The notes under the pieces are model-generated. The model did no database searches, had not been told where the DNA came from, and saw only the letters and a list, made by a program, of their open reading frames with translations. 64,000 nt of DNA from NCBI GenBank assembly GCA_024689505.1, contig JAILDJ010000004.1, forward strand, positions 1 to 64,000, read 5' to 3'. A program made the position numbers and the translations under genes. How positions within the stretch are numbered: position 1 is the stretch's first letter; each line of letters opens with the position of its first letter. This document shows, in pieces, positions 23,797 through 32,621 of the stretch. This DNA is from Clostridiales bacterium. Lineage in GTDB: Bacteria; Bacillota; Clostridia; Lachnospirales; Bianqueaceae.

Positions 23797-25623
23797 ATGG
23801 AGAATGAGCATTGGGCAGCGGATCTGCCCGGTAATGATAAAATCAACGATGAGGAGAACGCGCTGGATCTGTTTTCGGGTCTGGAAGAAGAGCCAACGCA
23901 GGCGGAGCCGCCTGTAGAAGCTGCAGCGGAACCCGCCGCGGACCTGCCGTCCGAACCCACGATCAAGATCGAGGGCGGACTGGACGCGCCTGTCGACACA
24001 CCGGTCTATATCCCACCGGTACAGGAGCCGGGACCCCAGGTTCCCGAACCGGAAGAGGATGAGGACGAGGATGATGACTGGGATGATGAGGATCCCGAGG
24101 AAGATTCCGGGTCTGAAATGTACAGAAAGCGTCTCAGACGGTTGATCCGAAACCTTTCGATCATCGCGGCATGTACTTTGGTCGTTGTCTGCCTGATCGT
24201 ATTTGCGGTCTTCAATCATATGCGCAACGCACAGAAAAACAAGAAGAAACAAAACGCGGCTGAATCCGCGAGCGAGGTTGCTCCGGAAGAAGTCTATGAG
24301 GGTGCGGAAGTCGTCGGTGTCATCGAGCAGATCGATGGCGTGAACGGCAAAGTCACTGTCTATTCAGCACTGACGGAATCCACTACGGATTTCGACCTCA
24401 GCCGTGCCGAAAAGATCACGGACCAGTATGGAACCGAAATCGCCGTCAGCAATCTGCACCGCGGCCAGATCGTGGATGTCCAGTTCAATGCGGCGAACGG
24501 CAAGATCGATCTGTTCCGTCTGACGGCTGAAGCCTCAGAATTGACCAATGCGTACGGCGCTGTGATCGAGGATCATGTGCTGACGGTTTCCGGTGTCGCC
24601 TATTCCATCGATGAGCATGTGGTCTGCCTGTATCAGGGCGAGGATTTCGGGATCCAGAATCTGACGCAGCAACAGGTATTTACGGCTAAGATCCTGGACG
24701 GCCACATCTATACGATCTATGTTACATATAATACGGGTCAGTTGGAGCTGAAGAATACCAGCAGTTATGTGGGCGGCATGCTGACCGTTACGTCCGCGAC
24801 CGGAGCGAAAAGCACGGTACAGGACGTCTCTTCCATCATGGGTCCGGTCGACGTGCTTGAGGGCCTGAACACGGTCACGATCACGAAAAACGGTTCCACA
24901 CTGTACACCGCGAAAGTCTTCATCGTCGGCGGAGAGGTACGTACACTGAACCTGCCGGAATCTTCGGAACGCACCGGAGCGGTCAAACTGGTCGCTGATC
25001 CGGAGTCTGCCAGCATCACCATCGATGGTACTTCTTATGTGGCGGGTGAGACCATCGAGCTTGCGTATGGCGAGCATCAGTTGGTCGCGACCGCGCCTGG
25101 ATATAGTGATTATACGAAGGATATCACGGTCGGACAGCCGTATCAGCGCGTTTTGATCCAGATGGTCAATAGTACGACTTCTGTTTCCATCACGTCCGCC
25201 GTGTCCGGATCCGCTGTTTATATCGATGGTTCCTACTATGGTACTGCACCGCTGCGTGCTTCGTTGTATCCGGGAACCTACAGTATCACATTGGTCACGC
25301 CGGGATACTACGATGTGACCATGAAGGTCACGGTCACCGGCGGTACGCTGGAGCAGGTCGTCTATTTCTCCGAGTTCTATCCAGAAGAAAAAGAAGAGAG
25401 CAGCGAGCCGGAATCCTCAAGCAGTGAGCCGGAATCTTCCAGTGAATCGGAGTCCAGCAGTGAGTCGGAGTCTTCCAGTGAGTCGGAATCTTCCAGCGAG
25501 CCGGAGTCCAGCAGTGAACCGGAGTCCAGCAGTGAACCGGAGTCCAGCAGTGAATCAGAGTCCAGCAGTGAAAGCATCCCGGACGAACCGGAACCCGATC
25601 CTTCTGAAGAGACGGGTGAATAA
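23797..25623 (+). CDS. Single-pass membrane protein with PEGA domains and Ser/Glu-rich tail
   Basis: A 608-residue protein. A strongly acidic N-terminal cytoplasmic region (residues 1-107, with a run of Asp/Glu near 85-105) precedes one membrane segment (about 117-137, IIAACTLVVVCLIVFAVF). The extracellular part ends with two PEGA-like beta-domains (GAVKLVADPESASITIDGTS and TTSVSITSAVSGSAVYIDGS, about residues 388-540) and then a Ser/Glu/Pro repeat tail (about 535-600). PEGA domains occur in surface proteins and bind partners or wall components. No enzymatic motif is visible. Function unknown; a cell-envelope scaffold is the best guess. Confidence 0.75.
   Translation: MENEHWAADLPGNDKINDEENALDLFSGLEEEPTQAEPPVEAAAEPAADLPSEPTIKIEGGLDAPVDTPVYIPPVQEPGPQVPEPEEDEDEDDDWDDEDPEEDSGSEMYRKRLRRLIRNLSIIAACTLVVVCLIVFAVFNHMRNAQKNKKKQNAAESASEVAPEEVYEGAEVVGVIEQIDGVNGKVTVYSALTESTTDFDLSRAEKITDQYGTEIAVSNLHRGQIVDVQFNAANGKIDLFRLTAEASELTNAYGAVIEDHVLTVSGVAYSIDEHVVCLYQGEDFGIQNLTQQQVFTAKILDGHIYTIYVTYNTGQLELKNTSSYVGGMLTVTSATGAKSTVQDVSSIMGPVDVLEGLNTVTITKNGSTLYTAKVFIVGGEVRTLNLPESSERTGAVKLVADPESASITIDGTSYVAGETIELAYGEHQLVATAPGYSDYTKDITVGQPYQRVLIQMVNSTTSVSITSAVSGSAVYIDGSYYGTAPLRASLYPGTYSITLVTPGYYDVTMKVTVTGGTLEQVVYFSEFYPEEKEESSEPESSSSEPESSSESESSSESESSSESESSSEPESSSEPESSSEPESSSESESSSESIPDEPEPDPSEETGE
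25501..25572 (+). repeat. 18-bp tandem repeat inside the PEGA gene
   Basis: CCGGAGTCCAGCAGTGAA occurs three times in perfect tandem (25501, 25519, 25537), with a near copy at 25555. Looser ESSSEPE-coding repeats extend back to about 25399. Copy number changes would keep the frame (6 codons per unit). Confidence 0.85.
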
Positions 25624-25729
25624 CGTCAGACATCCTGCGAGGACTGAAATATGCCGCGCGCAAAAGAGGAGGCTGGAGAACTCGTCGAGATCCTGTAAAG
25701 ACGTTATTGACGTGTTCCGTTGATCCATC

Positions 25730-26617
25730 ATGAATCATTTTCAAGAAAAACAGGAATACAGCCGGGGCTATGCCAAGATCAATCTGACACTGGACGTCGG
25801 GCCTAAACGCGAGGATGGGTTCCACGAGGTCAGCATGATCATGCAATCCATCCGTCTTTGGGATGACGTGTGGCTCACGCGTACCGAGGGTGACGAGGTC
25901 ACCATGGAGTGCAACATCCCTTTTCTCGGCGCGGATGACCGCAACATCGCGTATCGTGCCGCCATCCTTATGAGAGAGCGGTTCGGCCTGGATGGAGGCC
26001 TGCATATCCGCATGGAGAAACGCATCCCCATCGCGGCGGGACTGGCCGGCGGCAGTGCTGATACGGCTGCCGTGATCAAAGGCATGAACCGCCTGTACGG
26101 CCTGGGGCTGAAGACCAATCAGCTGATGCAGATCGGCCAGGAACTGGGGTCCGACGTGCCATTCTGCATCGTCGGAGGCACATGTTTTGCCCGCGGCCGC
26201 GGAGAGGTCATACAAAGGCTGAAAGTGCCCATGCCCTTCGCCTATGTGATACTGGTCAAACCGTCCTTCGGTATTTCTACACCCTGGTCCTATCAAATGT
26301 TCGATCAGCAGATCATTACCCGGCGCCCGGATGAACAGGCCATGGAACAAGCCATCGCGGCCGGGGACCTGGATGCGGTCGGCAGGGAAATGGTCAATCT
26401 TCTGGAACCGGCAGCGTTGGAAAAGTTTCCAATCCTGGTCTGGCTGAAAGAGCGCCTGCGCAGTCATGGTGCTCAAGGGGTCATGATGAGTGGAAGCGGG
26501 CCAACAGTGTATGCCTTGTTCCGGGAGAAGAAGACAGCAGTCGAGGCACTCAAGGACTTGCGCAGCATCTGTCCGAAACGATATCAGGTACTGTTTTCCC
26601 AGATCCTGAACCGATGA
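25730..26617 (+). CDS. ispE: 4-diphosphocytidyl-2-C-methyl-D-erythritol kinase
   Basis: A 295-residue GHMP kinase of the MEP isoprenoid pathway. YAKINLTLDVGPKREDGFHE at the N-terminus, the ATP loop PIAAGLAGGSADTAAVIKG near residue 105 and the C-terminal GVMMSGSGPTVYALF are all canonical. An in-frame stop lies 9 nt upstream, so ATG 25730 is the only plausible start although it has no clear Shine-Dalgarno sequence. The 106 nt before it hold nothing I can name. Spacing suggests readthrough from the PEGA gene. Confidence 0.94.
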   Translation: MNHFQEKQEYSRGYAKINLTLDVGPKREDGFHEVSMIMQSIRLWDDVWLTRTEGDEVTMECNIPFLGADDRNIAYRAAILMRERFGLDGGLHIRMEKRIPIAAGLAGGSADTAAVIKGMNRLYGLGLKTNQLMQIGQELGSDVPFCIVGGTCFARGRGEVIQRLKVPMPFAYVILVKPSFGISTPWSYQMFDQQIITRRPDEQAMEQAIAAGDLDAVGREMVNLLEPAALEKFPILVWLKERLRSHGAQGVMMSGSGPTVYALFREKKTAVEALKDLRSICPKRYQVLFSQILNR

Positions 26618-26629
26618 AATGATAAGATC

Positions 26630-26659
26630 AAGTGCTCCTCATCGATCAAAGGGGCACTT
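26630..26659 (+). terminator. Terminator of ispE
   Basis: AAGTGCTCC (26630-26638) with GGGGCACTT (26651-26659), 9-bp stem including one G-U, followed by TGTATTATGTT. Confidence 0.6.
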
Positions 26660-26668
26660 TGTATTATG

Positions 26669-26697
26669 TTGCTATTGCGAAAACAATATGATATAAA
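26669..26697 (+). promoter_or_regulatory. Promoter of the small lipoprotein gene
   Basis: TTGCTA (26669-26674), 17-nt spacer, TATAAA (26692-26697). Between it and the gene lies a small inverted repeat, AGAACTT (26706) / AAGTTCT (26721), of unknown use. Confidence 0.6.
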
Positions 26698-26753
26698 CAT
26701 AATAAAGAACTTCTGATGAAAAGTTCTGATCAGACTAAAAGGAGAATTGATTT

Positions 26754-27167
26754 ATGAAACGTATTACCACGTTCACATTAGTGACCCTTCTTATGGTTGC
26801 TGTGCTTGCAGGCTGCAGCAAGAGTTCCAGTGCTGCCGGCACCTATATCGTCAAAACGATCGGCGGACAGACTGTCGAAGAAGCTTTCACAGAAATGTTG
26901 GAACAATATGGTGACGGCACGACTTTGGATGATCTTCTCGCCATGTTCGGCATGAAATCGATCGACGAGTTCATGATCCTCGAACTGAAGGAGGACGGTA
27001 CTGCTGTCATGAAACTGGCGGGAGAAGATGATGAGTCCGGTACTTGGAAAGAAGAGGGTGACAAAGTCACCATCACATACGATGACGAGCCAACCGTATT
27101 CACCCGCAAAGGAAATGAACTTTCTTATCAGGCAGACGGACAGGACTATGTCTTCATAAAGAAATAA
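26754..27167 (+). CDS. Small secreted lipoprotein, lipocalin-like fold possible
   Basis: A 137-residue protein. Its signal peptide ends in VLAGC (Cys21). The mature part alternates short strands: GTYIVKTIGGQTVEE, EFMILELKEDGTAVMKL, GTWKEEGDKVTITYDDEP and NELSYQADGQDYVFIKK, a pattern common to small beta-barrel lipoproteins of Clostridia. A similar DLVGTYYVSEY module ends the transglutaminase lipoprotein at 54975. AAAGGAGAA precedes the start. Monocistronic between two terminators. I cannot assign a ligand or role. Confidence 0.7.
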   Translation: MKRITTFTLVTLLMVAVLAGCSKSSSAAGTYIVKTIGGQTVEEAFTEMLEQYGDGTTLDDLLAMFGMKSIDEFMILELKEDGTAVMKLAGEDDESGTWKEEGDKVTITYDDEPTVFTRKGNELSYQADGQDYVFIKK

Positions 27168-27184
27168 ACGGTTTTCAGATCATG

Positions 27185-27217
27185 AGGAGTTGTTCCATCG
27201 AACAGCTCCTTTTTTAT
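27185..27217 (+). terminator. Terminator of the lipoprotein gene
   Basis: AGGAGTTGTTC (27185-27195) with GAACAGCTCCT (27200-27210), 11-bp stem with one G-U, followed by TTTTTATT. Confidence 0.88.
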
Positions 27218-27245
27218 TGCGGATATGGCACAGTTATGTTATAAT
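27217..27245 (+). promoter_or_regulatory. Promoter of the nuclease-miaB-mutS operon
   Basis: TTGCGG (27217-27222), 17-nt spacer, TATAAT (27240-27245). The -10 is perfect, the -35 weak; it follows directly on the preceding terminator. Confidence 0.55.
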
Positions 27246-27297
27246 AACTCTGTATGCACATTACGAAACACCAAAGGTTTCGGGATAAGGAGGAGAC

Positions 27298-28422
27298 ATG
27301 AAGATCATCAAAAGGCCAGTCGTTCTGATGGCTGAAGAAAAGGCGGAGTGGCTGGAACACATCGCACGTTTGGGTGATCCGGAGAAGGTCTTCTTCATGG
27401 ATATCGAGACCACGGGTTTCAGCCGTACCTACGACAGCGTGTATCTGACAGGATTCCTGTATTATGAGGGCGGTCAGTTCTTTTTGGAGCAGCATCTGGC
27501 CTCTGATCTGCGGGATGAACCCGAGATCATCGATGCGTTCTGCGGCCGTCTCAGCGATGCGGACCGGGTCGTGACGTTCAATGGGGATATGTTCGATTTT
27601 CCCTTCATGGAGAGCCGTCGGAAGATGATGCATAGCACGGCGCCGTGGCCTGCGGTGGAGTCCGTCGATCTGCTGCGCAGATACCGCCCCTATCAGACCC
27701 TTTTCGGATGGGAGAACTGCCGTCTGAAGACCATCGAGCGTGCGATCGGTGTCGATCGGGAGGATGTGTTCAGTGGAGGAGAATTGATCGAAGTCTTCGA
27801 AACGTACGCGCTGCAGCAGGATCCGGATCTGGAAAAGGTCCTGCTCCTGCACAATTATGAGGATATCCTCAATATCCCGCGTCTGCTGCGGATCGATGCT
27901 TTTCTGGATCGGTTGCAGAAAACGGCAGTGGAAGAGATGTCCGTATGCGGGACCGGCGTGGACACGCTGAAACTGCGGATCGTGCTGGCGGAAGCGCTGC
28001 CTCTGTCTTTGGAGACGGATCTGCCTCTGGATAAGAAAGGGACCGACGTGCTGCACTTCAGGACCGAGGCCTTCAGCCCGGTATTGTTCCTGACGGTCCC
28101 GGTGATGCATCGCCTGCTGTTCCATTATCTGTCGGATCCGGAGCAGTATTATTATCTGCCTGAATCAGACTCCATCATCCACAAGTCCCTGGCTGATACG
28201 TTGGGACCTGTAAAAAAGCGAAAAGCAACGGCTAAAAACTGCCGTATCCCCAAAGAGGGCGACTTCCTGCCTGGACGGATGGAGCAGGAAGGCCTGCACA
28301 CGTTCCGGACCGAGAAGAAGGAACCGGTCGTGTATTATGACAAAGAAGAATTTACACACTGGCTGGAGACCTGCTGCATAGAACAAAAGACCGGTTTCCT
28401 GCGCAGTGTATTACAACTATAG
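27298..28422 (+). CDS. YprB-like ribonuclease H-fold exonuclease
   Basis: A 374-residue protein. FFMDIETTGFSRTYDSVYL (Asp35, Glu37) is the first exonuclease motif of a DEDD-type RNase H fold; RVVTFNGDMFDFPFME and LLHNYEDILNIPRL supply further acidic residues. The central CRLKTIERAIGVDREDVFSG matches the RNase_H_2/YprB group found next to helicase YprA in some Firmicutes; no helicase is next to it here. The C-terminal 130 residues are unassigned. AAGGAGGAG precedes ATG. Probably a nucleic-acid exonuclease; substrate unknown. Confidence 0.8.
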   Translation: MKIIKRPVVLMAEEKAEWLEHIARLGDPEKVFFMDIETTGFSRTYDSVYLTGFLYYEGGQFFLEQHLASDLRDEPEIIDAFCGRLSDADRVVTFNGDMFDFPFMESRRKMMHSTAPWPAVESVDLLRRYRPYQTLFGWENCRLKTIERAIGVDREDVFSGGELIEVFETYALQQDPDLEKVLLLHNYEDILNIPRLLRIDAFLDRLQKTAVEEMSVCGTGVDTLKLRIVLAEALPLSLETDLPLDKKGTDVLHFRTEAFSPVLFLTVPVMHRLLFHYLSDPEQYYYLPESDSIIHKSLADTLGPVKKRKATAKNCRIPKEGDFLPGRMEQEGLHTFRTEKKEPVVYYDKEEFTHWLETCCIEQKTGFLRSVLQL

Positions 28423-28434
28423 AAAGAGACGTAT

Positions 28435-29871
28435 ATGACGATCGACATGACACGCCCGGCGCCCGAAAAAGAGCCGGAGCGGCAGTATCATTTTATGGAC
28501 CTGCTCAAGGAGGCACTGGAGCAGGAGCAAACAGAGTCTGGTAAGACCCGCACCTACAGCATCACCACCATGGGCTGTCAGATGAACGCCCGTGATTCTG
28601 AAAAACTGCGGGGGATCCTGGAGTACATCGGATACCGTGAAGCTGCAAGAGAAAAAGATGCGGATCTGGTCATCTACAACACCTGCTGCGTCCGGGAAAA
28701 CGCGGAGCAGAAGGTATATGGCAAGCTGGGCTATCTGAAGGGGTTCAAAAAGCAGAATCCGAATCTGAAGATCTGTCTGTGCGGCTGCATGATGCAGGAG
28801 GACGCAGTGCTGGAGAAGATCCAGAAATCTTATCCGCAGGTGGACTTGATCTTCGGCACGCATAATATCTACAAATTCGCGGAATTGCTGGCGACCATGG
28901 AAGAAAGCGGCAGCCGCATCATCGATATCTGGCAGGCACATGGTGAGATCGTGGAGGACCTGCCCTCGCTGCGCAAATTCGGTTTCAAGGCATCGGTCAA
29001 TATCATGTTCGGATGCGACAATTTCTGCACATACTGCATCGTTCCCTATGTACGCGGGCGGGAGCGCAGCCGGAAGCCTGAAGAGATCCTCAAGGAGATC
29101 CGGGACCTGGCGGCGGACGGTGTCAAGGAGATCCAGCTGCTGGGGCAGAATGTCAATTCCTATGGCCGCGGCCTGGAGGAACCTATCACCTTTGCAGAAC
29201 TATTATACAAGATTGCCGAGATCGAGGGGATCGAGCGGATCCGCTTCATGACGTCCCATCCGAAGGATCTCTCTGATGATCTGATCCAGGCCATGCGGGA
29301 CATTCCGCAGCTGATGCCGCACTTTCATCTGCCGCTGCAGTCCGGCAGTTCGGAACTGCTGCACCGCATGAACCGGCATTATGATAAAGCGCGGTATCTG
29401 GAACGGGCGGAAGCATTGCAGGCCGCCGTGCCCGGCATATCTCTGACGACCGACATCATCGTAGGCTTCCCAGGTGAGACCGAGGAGGATTTTGAAGAAA
29501 CGTTGGATGTCGTGCGCAAGGTCGGATTCGACAGCGCTTTCACCTTCATCTACTCACCCCGTATTGGTACACCGGCTGCCGTCATGGAACAGGCGCCGGA
29601 GGAAGTGACCAAGCCGCGGTTCGACAGGCTGCTCAAAGTGCTGGAAGAAGTCATCGAGGAAAACAACCAAAAGCGTCTGCATCAGACCTATCACGTCCTT
29701 GCAGAAAGCGTCAGTAAAAACGGTATGTTGACCGGCCGCACCGAGACCAACCAACTGGTGCACTTCGAAGCGCCGGAATGCATGATCGGGCAGATCGTAC
29801 CGGTCACGCTGGACGAATCCAAGATCTATTATTTCATCGGACATTTAGAAAGAACATGCATCATCGCATGA
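28435..29871 (+). CDS. miaB: tRNA-2-methylthio-N6-dimethylallyladenosine synthase
   Basis: A 478-residue radical-SAM methylthiotransferase acting on i6A37 of tRNAs, downstream of the MiaA reaction encoded in the same region. The N-terminal UPF0004 domain binds an auxiliary cluster through Cys residues in TTMGCQMNARDSEK (Cys48), YNTCCVRENAEQK and CLCGCMMQ. The radical-SAM triad is CDNFCTYC (Cys194, 198, 201), followed by IVPYVRGRERSR. A TRAM domain ends the protein. It starts 12 nt after the nuclease gene. Confidence 0.95.
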   Translation: MTIDMTRPAPEKEPERQYHFMDLLKEALEQEQTESGKTRTYSITTMGCQMNARDSEKLRGILEYIGYREAAREKDADLVIYNTCCVRENAEQKVYGKLGYLKGFKKQNPNLKICLCGCMMQEDAVLEKIQKSYPQVDLIFGTHNIYKFAELLATMEESGSRIIDIWQAHGEIVEDLPSLRKFGFKASVNIMFGCDNFCTYCIVPYVRGRERSRKPEEILKEIRDLAADGVKEIQLLGQNVNSYGRGLEEPITFAELLYKIAEIEGIERIRFMTSHPKDLSDDLIQAMRDIPQLMPHFHLPLQSGSSELLHRMNRHYDKARYLERAEALQAAVPGISLTTDIIVGFPGETEEDFEETLDVVRKVGFDSAFTFIYSPRIGTPAAVMEQAPEEVTKPRFDRLLKVLEEVIEENNQKRLHQTYHVLAESVSKNGMLTGRTETNQLVHFEAPECMIGQIVPVTLDESKIYYFIGHLERTCIIA

Positions 29872-29902
29872 TTGCAGAAAGATGATGTATGAGATGCATG
29901 AA

Positions 29903-29921
29903 AAATCGCTTTCAGCGATTT
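29903..29921 (+). other. Hairpin between miaB and mutS
   Basis: AAATCGCT and AGCGATTT form an 8-bp stem with a 3-nt loop. No T-run follows, so it is more likely an mRNA stability or processing element than a terminator. An alternative pairing, GCTTTC with GAAAGC, overlaps it. Confidence 0.4.
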
Positions 29922-29947
29922 CGAAAGCATTCTGAAAGGGATATACT

Positions 29948-32617
29948 ATGGCGGGTAAACTTACACCCATGATGGACCAGTATCTGGAGGTCAAACAACA
30001 AAATCCGGATTGTCTGCTGTTCTTCCGCCTGGGTGATTTTTACGAAATGTTTTTCGAGGACGCGGTCACGACCTCTCGGGAACTGGAGCTTACGCTGACC
30101 TCCCGCAGCTGCGGACAGGATGAAAAAGCGCCTATGTGCGGTGTACCGTATCATGCAGCGGAGACCTATATCCAGCGCCTGGTGCAGAAGGGTTACAAGG
30201 TCGCGATCTGCGAACAGATGGAGGATCCGCGGCTGGCCAAAGGCCTGGTCAAGCGGGAGATCACCCGCATCGTGACGCCGGGTACCACCATGAATCCCGA
30301 AAACGCGGATCAGGATCAGAACCATTACATCCTCTCGGTCAACCGTATCGAGGATGAGATCGGTATTGCGGTCTGCGATGTGACGACGGGTGCGTTCATG
30401 GTCACGGAATTCAGTGAGGAAGAGCGTTTCATGGATGAGATGGCCAAGTTCCGGCCGCAGGAGATCCTGGTCAACGCGGATCTGCTGGGGCTCGCCGGCC
30501 TCAACTTCGAGGAAATGAAGCGCCTGTACGATATCTATATCAACGCCTATGAGCCCTATCATTTCCAACTGGAACGCTGCAAGGAGCAGATCCTGAACCA
30601 TTTTAAGGTTTTATCGCTGGAAGGGCTGGGCCTTGGCGAAATGCCGCTGGCTGTCACGGCTGCCGGGGCTTTACTGGAGTACCTGCTGGATACGCAAAAG
30701 CGTGATCTGACGCACATCAGCCGCATCGATATCTATTCCGTGCAGCAGTTCATGATGCTGGATGCGTCGACAAGACGCAACCTGGAGCTGACAGAGACCA
30801 TGCGGGACAAAAGCCGCCGAGGGTCGCTGCTCTGGGTACTGGATCATACCCATACGGCCATGGGCGGCCGTATGCTGCGCCGCTGGTTGGAACAGCCTCT
30901 GATCGAAGAGAAGGCTATCCAGGAGCGTCTGGACTGTGTCGAGGCCGTGGCGAACGATCCTATGCTCAGTGAGGAACTGAAGGAAGCCCTGGACGGAGTC
31001 TATGACATGGAACGGCTCATGGGCCGTGTCTGTTATGGATCTGCCGGTGCCCGGGATCTCATTGCTCTTAAGAATTCATTGGGCTGTCTGCCTGTGATCA
31101 AAGAGCTGCTGAAAGATCTGCCGGCCGATCGGTTTGCGGCCTTAGGCAGAGACATGGACACGCTGTCGGATCTTTTCGACCTGTTGGAAGCGTCCATCTA
31201 CGAGGAACCGCCGATCACGCTGCGGGAAGGACATCTGATCAAGTCCGGATACAATGAGACGGTGGATACCCTGCGCAGCGCATCCACGGAAGGCAAAACC
31301 TGGCTCATGGATCTGGAGCAGAAGGAGAAGGAAGCCACTGGCATCAAAAACCTCAGGGTAGGTTACAACCGTGTTTTCGGGTATTATATCGAAGTCAGCA
31401 AGGGCAATATGCCTCTGGTCCCGGATCGCTATATCCGCAAACAGACCCTGGCCAACGGGGAACGGTATATCACTGAAGAACTGAAGAAGATCGAGGATAC
31501 GCTGCTCGGCGCGCAGGACAAGGTCGTGGAGCTGGAATATCAGCTGTTCACAGAGATCCGCAGCCGTGTGGCCGGTGAACTGGTACGGATCCAGAGGACG
31601 GCGGATGAAGTAGCCGCTGTGGACGCGCTCCGTTCCCTGGGCGAGACCGCGTTCCGCAACCAGTATACAAGACCCATAGTGCGGTATTCGATCAAAGAGG
31701 GCAAGAATGAGGGCATCCTGCGCATCAAAGAAGGCCGCCATCCGGTGGTGGAGAAGATGCTGGGCGAGGAACCCTTCATCGCGAACGATACCTACCTGGA
31801 CAACGGCGACGATCGCACGGCCATCATCACCGGCCCCAATATGGCCGGTAAATCCACCTTCATGCGACAGGTCGCAGTGATCCAGCTGATGGCGCAGATC
31901 GGTTCTTTCGTGCCGGCGGAGTCGGCGGAATTGTCGATCGTGGACCGCATCTTTACCCGCGTCGGTGCCAGTGACGACCTGGCCGGAGGACAAAGCACCT
32001 TCATGGTCGAGATGTCCGAGGTCTCCAACATCCTGCGTCATGCCACATCCCGCAGCCTGCTGATCCTGGACGAGATCGGCCGCGGTACGTCCACCTTCGA
32101 CGGCCTGTCCATCGCCTGGGCAGTGGCGGAATACATCAGTGACCGTAAGATCATCGGGGCGAAAACGCTCTTTGCGACACACTATCATGAGCTGACCCAG
32201 ATCGAGGGGCAGCTGGATGGTGTCAAGAACTACTGTGTGACCATCAAAGAAAACGGCGACGACGTCATCTTCCTGCGCAAGATACTGCGGGGCAGCGGCG
32301 ATCAGAGCTATGGTATCGAAGTCGCGAAACTGGCGGGTCTTCCCGCGGCTGTCGTGGGCCGTGCGCATGAGATCCTGGACGAACTGCTGGACCAGGATAT
32401 CGCGAAGCGCGCCGGCCAGATCAAAGCCAAGCGGCGCGGCCGTGCCGAGAGGAAAGAACCTATGGAGGATCAGATGTCTCTGTTCATGCCGCAGGCGCCG
32501 GAGGAGAATCCTGCGCTCGCGAAGCTGAAGGAACTGAAGATCCACGAAATGACGCCGATGCAGGCTATGAACGCATTGTATGAACTGCAGCAGGAAGCAC
32601 TGAAAGAACGGGGGTGA
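29948..32617 (+). CDS. mutS: DNA mismatch repair protein MutS
   Basis: An 889-residue mismatch sensor ATPase. The mismatch-binding Phe-X-Glu region is FFRLGDFYEMFFEDA near residue 25-40; Walker A is GPNMAGKST (629-637); LILDEIGRGTSTFDGLSIAW is Walker B and D-loop; FATHYHELTQ follows. Length and domain order are normal. It recognises mispairs and recruits MutL, whose gene begins 4 nt downstream. Confidence 0.97.
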   Translation: MAGKLTPMMDQYLEVKQQNPDCLLFFRLGDFYEMFFEDAVTTSRELELTLTSRSCGQDEKAPMCGVPYHAAETYIQRLVQKGYKVAICEQMEDPRLAKGLVKREITRIVTPGTTMNPENADQDQNHYILSVNRIEDEIGIAVCDVTTGAFMVTEFSEEERFMDEMAKFRPQEILVNADLLGLAGLNFEEMKRLYDIYINAYEPYHFQLERCKEQILNHFKVLSLEGLGLGEMPLAVTAAGALLEYLLDTQKRDLTHISRIDIYSVQQFMMLDASTRRNLELTETMRDKSRRGSLLWVLDHTHTAMGGRMLRRWLEQPLIEEKAIQERLDCVEAVANDPMLSEELKEALDGVYDMERLMGRVCYGSAGARDLIALKNSLGCLPVIKELLKDLPADRFAALGRDMDTLSDLFDLLEASIYEEPPITLREGHLIKSGYNETVDTLRSASTEGKTWLMDLEQKEKEATGIKNLRVGYNRVFGYYIEVSKGNMPLVPDRYIRKQTLANGERYITEELKKIEDTLLGAQDKVVELEYQLFTEIRSRVAGELVRIQRTADEVAAVDALRSLGETAFRNQYTRPIVRYSIKEGKNEGILRIKEGRHPVVEKMLGEEPFIANDTYLDNGDDRTAIITGPNMAGKSTFMRQVAVIQLMAQIGSFVPAESAELSIVDRIFTRVGASDDLAGGQSTFMVEMSEVSNILRHATSRSLLILDEIGRGTSTFDGLSIAWAVAEYISDRKIIGAKTLFATHYHELTQIEGQLDGVKNYCVTIKENGDDVIFLRKILRGSGDQSYGIEVAKLAGLPAAVVGRAHEILDELLDQDIAKRAGQIKAKRRGRAERKEPMEDQMSLFMPQAPEENPALAKLKELKIHEMTPMQAMNALYELQQEALKERG

Positions 32618-32621
32618 ACCT

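Noticed and set aside
25399..25575. CRISPR-like repeat array
   Set aside because: Repeats are 18-bp multiples of codons, contiguous without spacers, inside a coding frame for a Ser/Glu stalk.
25651..25698. 15-codon frame MPRAKEEAGELVEIL between the PEGA gene and ispE
   Set aside because: Too short, no ribosome site, no conservation evidence available.
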